Assembly: GCA_015904055.1 (NCBI GenBank)
Contig: JABMDE010000009.1
Coordinates: 5,726-13,029 of the forward strand
Direction: 5' to 3'
Source: Nitrospira sp.
GTDB taxonomy: Bacteria > Nitrospirota > Nitrospiria > Nitrospirales > Nitrospiraceae
Length of the DNA stretch: 7,304 bases
Within the stretch, counting starts at the first letter, position 1. Every line of letters starts with the position of its first letter. This document shows, in pieces, positions 6,059 through 7,304 of this stretch. The translations under genes were made by a program, and so were the position numbers. A model generated the notes under the pieces. That model made no database searches and was not told where the DNA came from. It was given only the letters and a program-made list of their open reading frames with translations.

Positions 6059-6153
6059 CGTCGCTATGGCACGGCGCTACTGAGTGGAGCCGTAGCCTTT
6101 CTCATGGCTGAGTAATGAACGATCGTCGCAAAGAGGGCCTTGTTCTCTTTCTT
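5603..6153. repeat. Segmental duplication, copy B (likely ancestral arrangement)
   Basis: This segment matches 3248-3990 except for the 190-bp element there. It contains the whole holin-like gene and the last 29 codons of its partner. The partner gene is complete here and the element is absent, so this copy probably shows the older arrangement. The partner tail differs at 5 of 87 bases from the other copy. Confidence 0.93.
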
Positions 6154-6399
6154 CGCTTCGATGATGACATGGTCGCCCACGACCGGCGGTTCATTCGACC
6201 CCGGGCGGTTTTTGTCTTTGAACCGCACCTGGTTCGTCAGTTTTACCGAAACCGGTGCAGTCTTACCGGTCGTCTTGACGGCAATGTGTTTCTTGTCGAT
6301 CGCCGTCACCGTGCCGACGACATGCAAGATGATAGCTTTCTCCGCAGACACCGTTGTCGCCGTCAACAGCAATCCAAGCAGCGCAATACCGATGATCAT
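6064..6399 (-). CDS. Small secreted beta-rich protein, DUF5666-like
   Basis: This 111-residue protein starts with a short signal peptide (hydrophobic residues 2-15, likely cleavage after VSA at residue 19). The mature part alternates hydrophobic and polar residues in the manner of a small beta barrel: VVGTVTAIDKKHIAVKT, VSVKLTNQVRF, PPVVGDHVIIEAKK, ALFATIVHYS. This resembles DUF5666 or OB-fold-like periplasmic proteins that are common in environmental bacteria and have no settled function. That assignment is by pattern, not search. AGGAG (6415-6411) lies 11 nt before the ATG, a rather long spacing. The signal peptide lacks a basic residue near its start, so a start slightly upstream cannot be excluded. 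The gene is followed after 5 bp by the holin-like gene at 5603-6058. Its C-terminal 29 codons are duplicated in the mini-ORF at 3901-4023. Confidence 0.75.
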   Translation of the reverse strand: MIIGIALLGLLLTATTVSAEKAIILHVVGTVTAIDKKHIAVKTTGKTAPVSVKLTNQVRFKDKNRPGSNEPPVVGDHVIIEAKKENKALFATIVHYSAMRKATAPLSSAVP

Positions 6400-6529
6400 G
6401 AGTTCTCGTACTCCTGTGCAGGCAATCGACCAGCGTGATGAAGAGCAAGGTTAAGGCTACGATGCTGTTAGCCGGGCTCTTAGCGTAACCGTAACCTCGA
6501 ACTCAGCCTGTCATACCTGTCCGATGCCA

Positions 6530-7304
6530 CTATACAAATTCTTCTGAGCGAATGCCACTTGAGGAGGCGGTGGAGGAGGTAGAGGGCAGATTGATCAGAC
6601 GGTAGATGACGAGCGCGAGTACGGGCAAGTGCATCAACAGTCCGCTCAGGCCCATGAACCATTCAGCCCATGAACCATTCACCGATCCAGAAGGTCATGC
6701 CGAGATTGAAGGCCAGCACTCCATAATAGAGGCCGATGCCGAGCAAGAGCCGGTACGTGGTTGCCTGATGCGGTGGGAGGGCAGGAAGCCGTCGGTCTAA
6801 TGGGAAATAGATGGCAAGAGAAAGGAATCCCACCACGGCCCAGCCGACATAGTTGGCCATCGGCACGCCGAAGTGCCAACCAGGGTCGGGATAGTAGTAG
6901 ATTTTGCCCAAAAACCAGCGGTCGCCGCGCAGGGCCACCGGGTCGATGACCATGTCGATGAAGGCAAACACACAGGCTGTGAAAAGCAACAAGGGCCAGC
7001 CTGTTCGTGCCGGGACATTGAACCGCAGTCGTTTCAATCCAATTCCGGTGGATGGTGTGGAGGGCTCAATAGGGAGGAAGAAACAGAGTGCCACACAGTA
7101 GGCGGCATAGAGGAGGAAACTGAAGGAGATGGAATCCATAAACGGCACATCGGAGAAATACAGCTCTTCGCCGACCGTGGAGCCGTTGTAGAAATACCAG
7201 CCGAACGGAATGCCTGTGCGTGTTGAGGAGTACTCGCACACAAATGCCGTGATCCAGCTGATCAGCCAGAAGCGCCAGGTGCGAGGCCACCCGATTAATC
7301 GAAT
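6530..7304 (-). pseudogene. Carotenoid biosynthesis protein (DUF422, CruF-like), 5' end outside window, frameshifted
   Basis: The reading frame is open from the window edge (7304) and continues beyond it, so the N-terminus is missing. The visible part is a polytopic membrane protein with EYSSTRTGIPFGWYFY, PVALRGDRWFLGKIYYY and GWHFGVPMANYVGWAVVG. These match the DUF422 carotenoid family, which includes CruF-type hydratases acting on carotene end groups. The frame stops at a TGA (6665-6663) right after GEWFMG. This falls inside an exact 16-bp tandem duplication (6650-6681). Removing one copy continues the protein as EWFMGLSGLLMHLPVLALV, then IYRLINLPS and SGIRSEEFV, to a TAG at 6532-6530. The lost tail is about 40 residues and includes what looks like a last membrane helix, so the truncated form may be impaired. 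The lesion could be a real mutation or an assembly error. The gap 6400-6529 to the next gene holds no clear feature. Confidence 0.85.
6650..6681. repeat. Exact 16-bp tandem duplication inside the carotenoid gene
   Basis: GCCCATGAACCATTCA occurs at 6650-6665 and again at 6666-6681 with no spacer. Because 16 is 1 mod 3, the duplication shifts the frame and creates an early stop in the DUF422 gene. It is the same class of change as the 85-bp duplication at 1557-1726. Confidence 0.97.

Noticed and set aside
5481..6083. Long plus-strand ORF of 200 residues opposite the holin-like gene
   Set aside because: It is the antisense of a conserved membrane protein. The equivalent frame in the other copy is not open over the same span, so it is a shadow frame.

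Overview
The window looks like a piece of a bacterial chromosome of moderately high G+C, most plausibly Nitrospirota (a Nitrospira relative). That placement rests on protein flavour only: a small alanine-rich secreted protein, a GAF-type sensor kinase, a CruF-like carotenoid protein and a DUF5666-like secreted protein. No rRNA, tRNA or CRISPR was seen.

Layout, left to right. (1) Positions 43-563 (+): 3-methyladenine DNA glycosylase (Mpg/AAG family), broken by a small internal deletion that shifts the frame. (2) 606-638: a strong hairpin terminator that can serve both strands. (3) 663-1028 (-): a small secreted protein with a good sigma70-like promoter at 1116-1145. (4) 1260-3154 (-): a two-GAF sensor histidine kinase, interrupted by a +1 frameshift near 2095 and by an exact 85-bp tandem duplication at 1557-1726. 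It also lacks the phospho-accepting His. (5) 3248-3703 (-): a four-helix YvlD/phage-holin-4-like membrane protein. (6) 3712-3901: a 190-bp MITE-like element. (7) 3901-4023 (-): a 40-codon chimeric mini-ORF. (8) 4197-4538 (+): a small membrane protein with a zinc-ribbon-like tail. (9) 4604-5507: a single-gene Y1/RAYT transposase element with near-perfect 24-bp inverted ends. (10) 5603-6058 and 6064-6399 (-): a second holin-like gene behind its intact partner, a small secreted beta-rich protein. (11) 6530-7304 (-): the 3' part of a carotenoid biosynthesis (DUF422/CruF-like) gene, frameshifted by an exact 16-bp tandem duplication and running off the window.

The most informative structure is a segmental duplication. 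The holin-like gene plus the last 29 codons of its upstream partner occur twice (3248-3990 and 5603-6153) at about 93% nucleotide identity. The holin proteins differ at only 4 of 151 residues, so both copies appear to have been held under selection. The 5603-6153 copy preserves the empty site of the MITE, which appears to have inserted at a TA inside the partner's stop codon and regenerated that stop. In the 3248-3990 copy the partner's 3' end is fused in frame to a new start with a strong Shine-Dalgarno sequence.

Three recognisable genes carry frame-breaking lesions within 7.3 kb, two of them exact tandem duplications of length 1 mod 3. This may be real gene decay or assembly error, and sequence alone cannot decide. 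I see no convincing new multi-gene system; the interest lies in the duplication, the mobile elements and the mutations.
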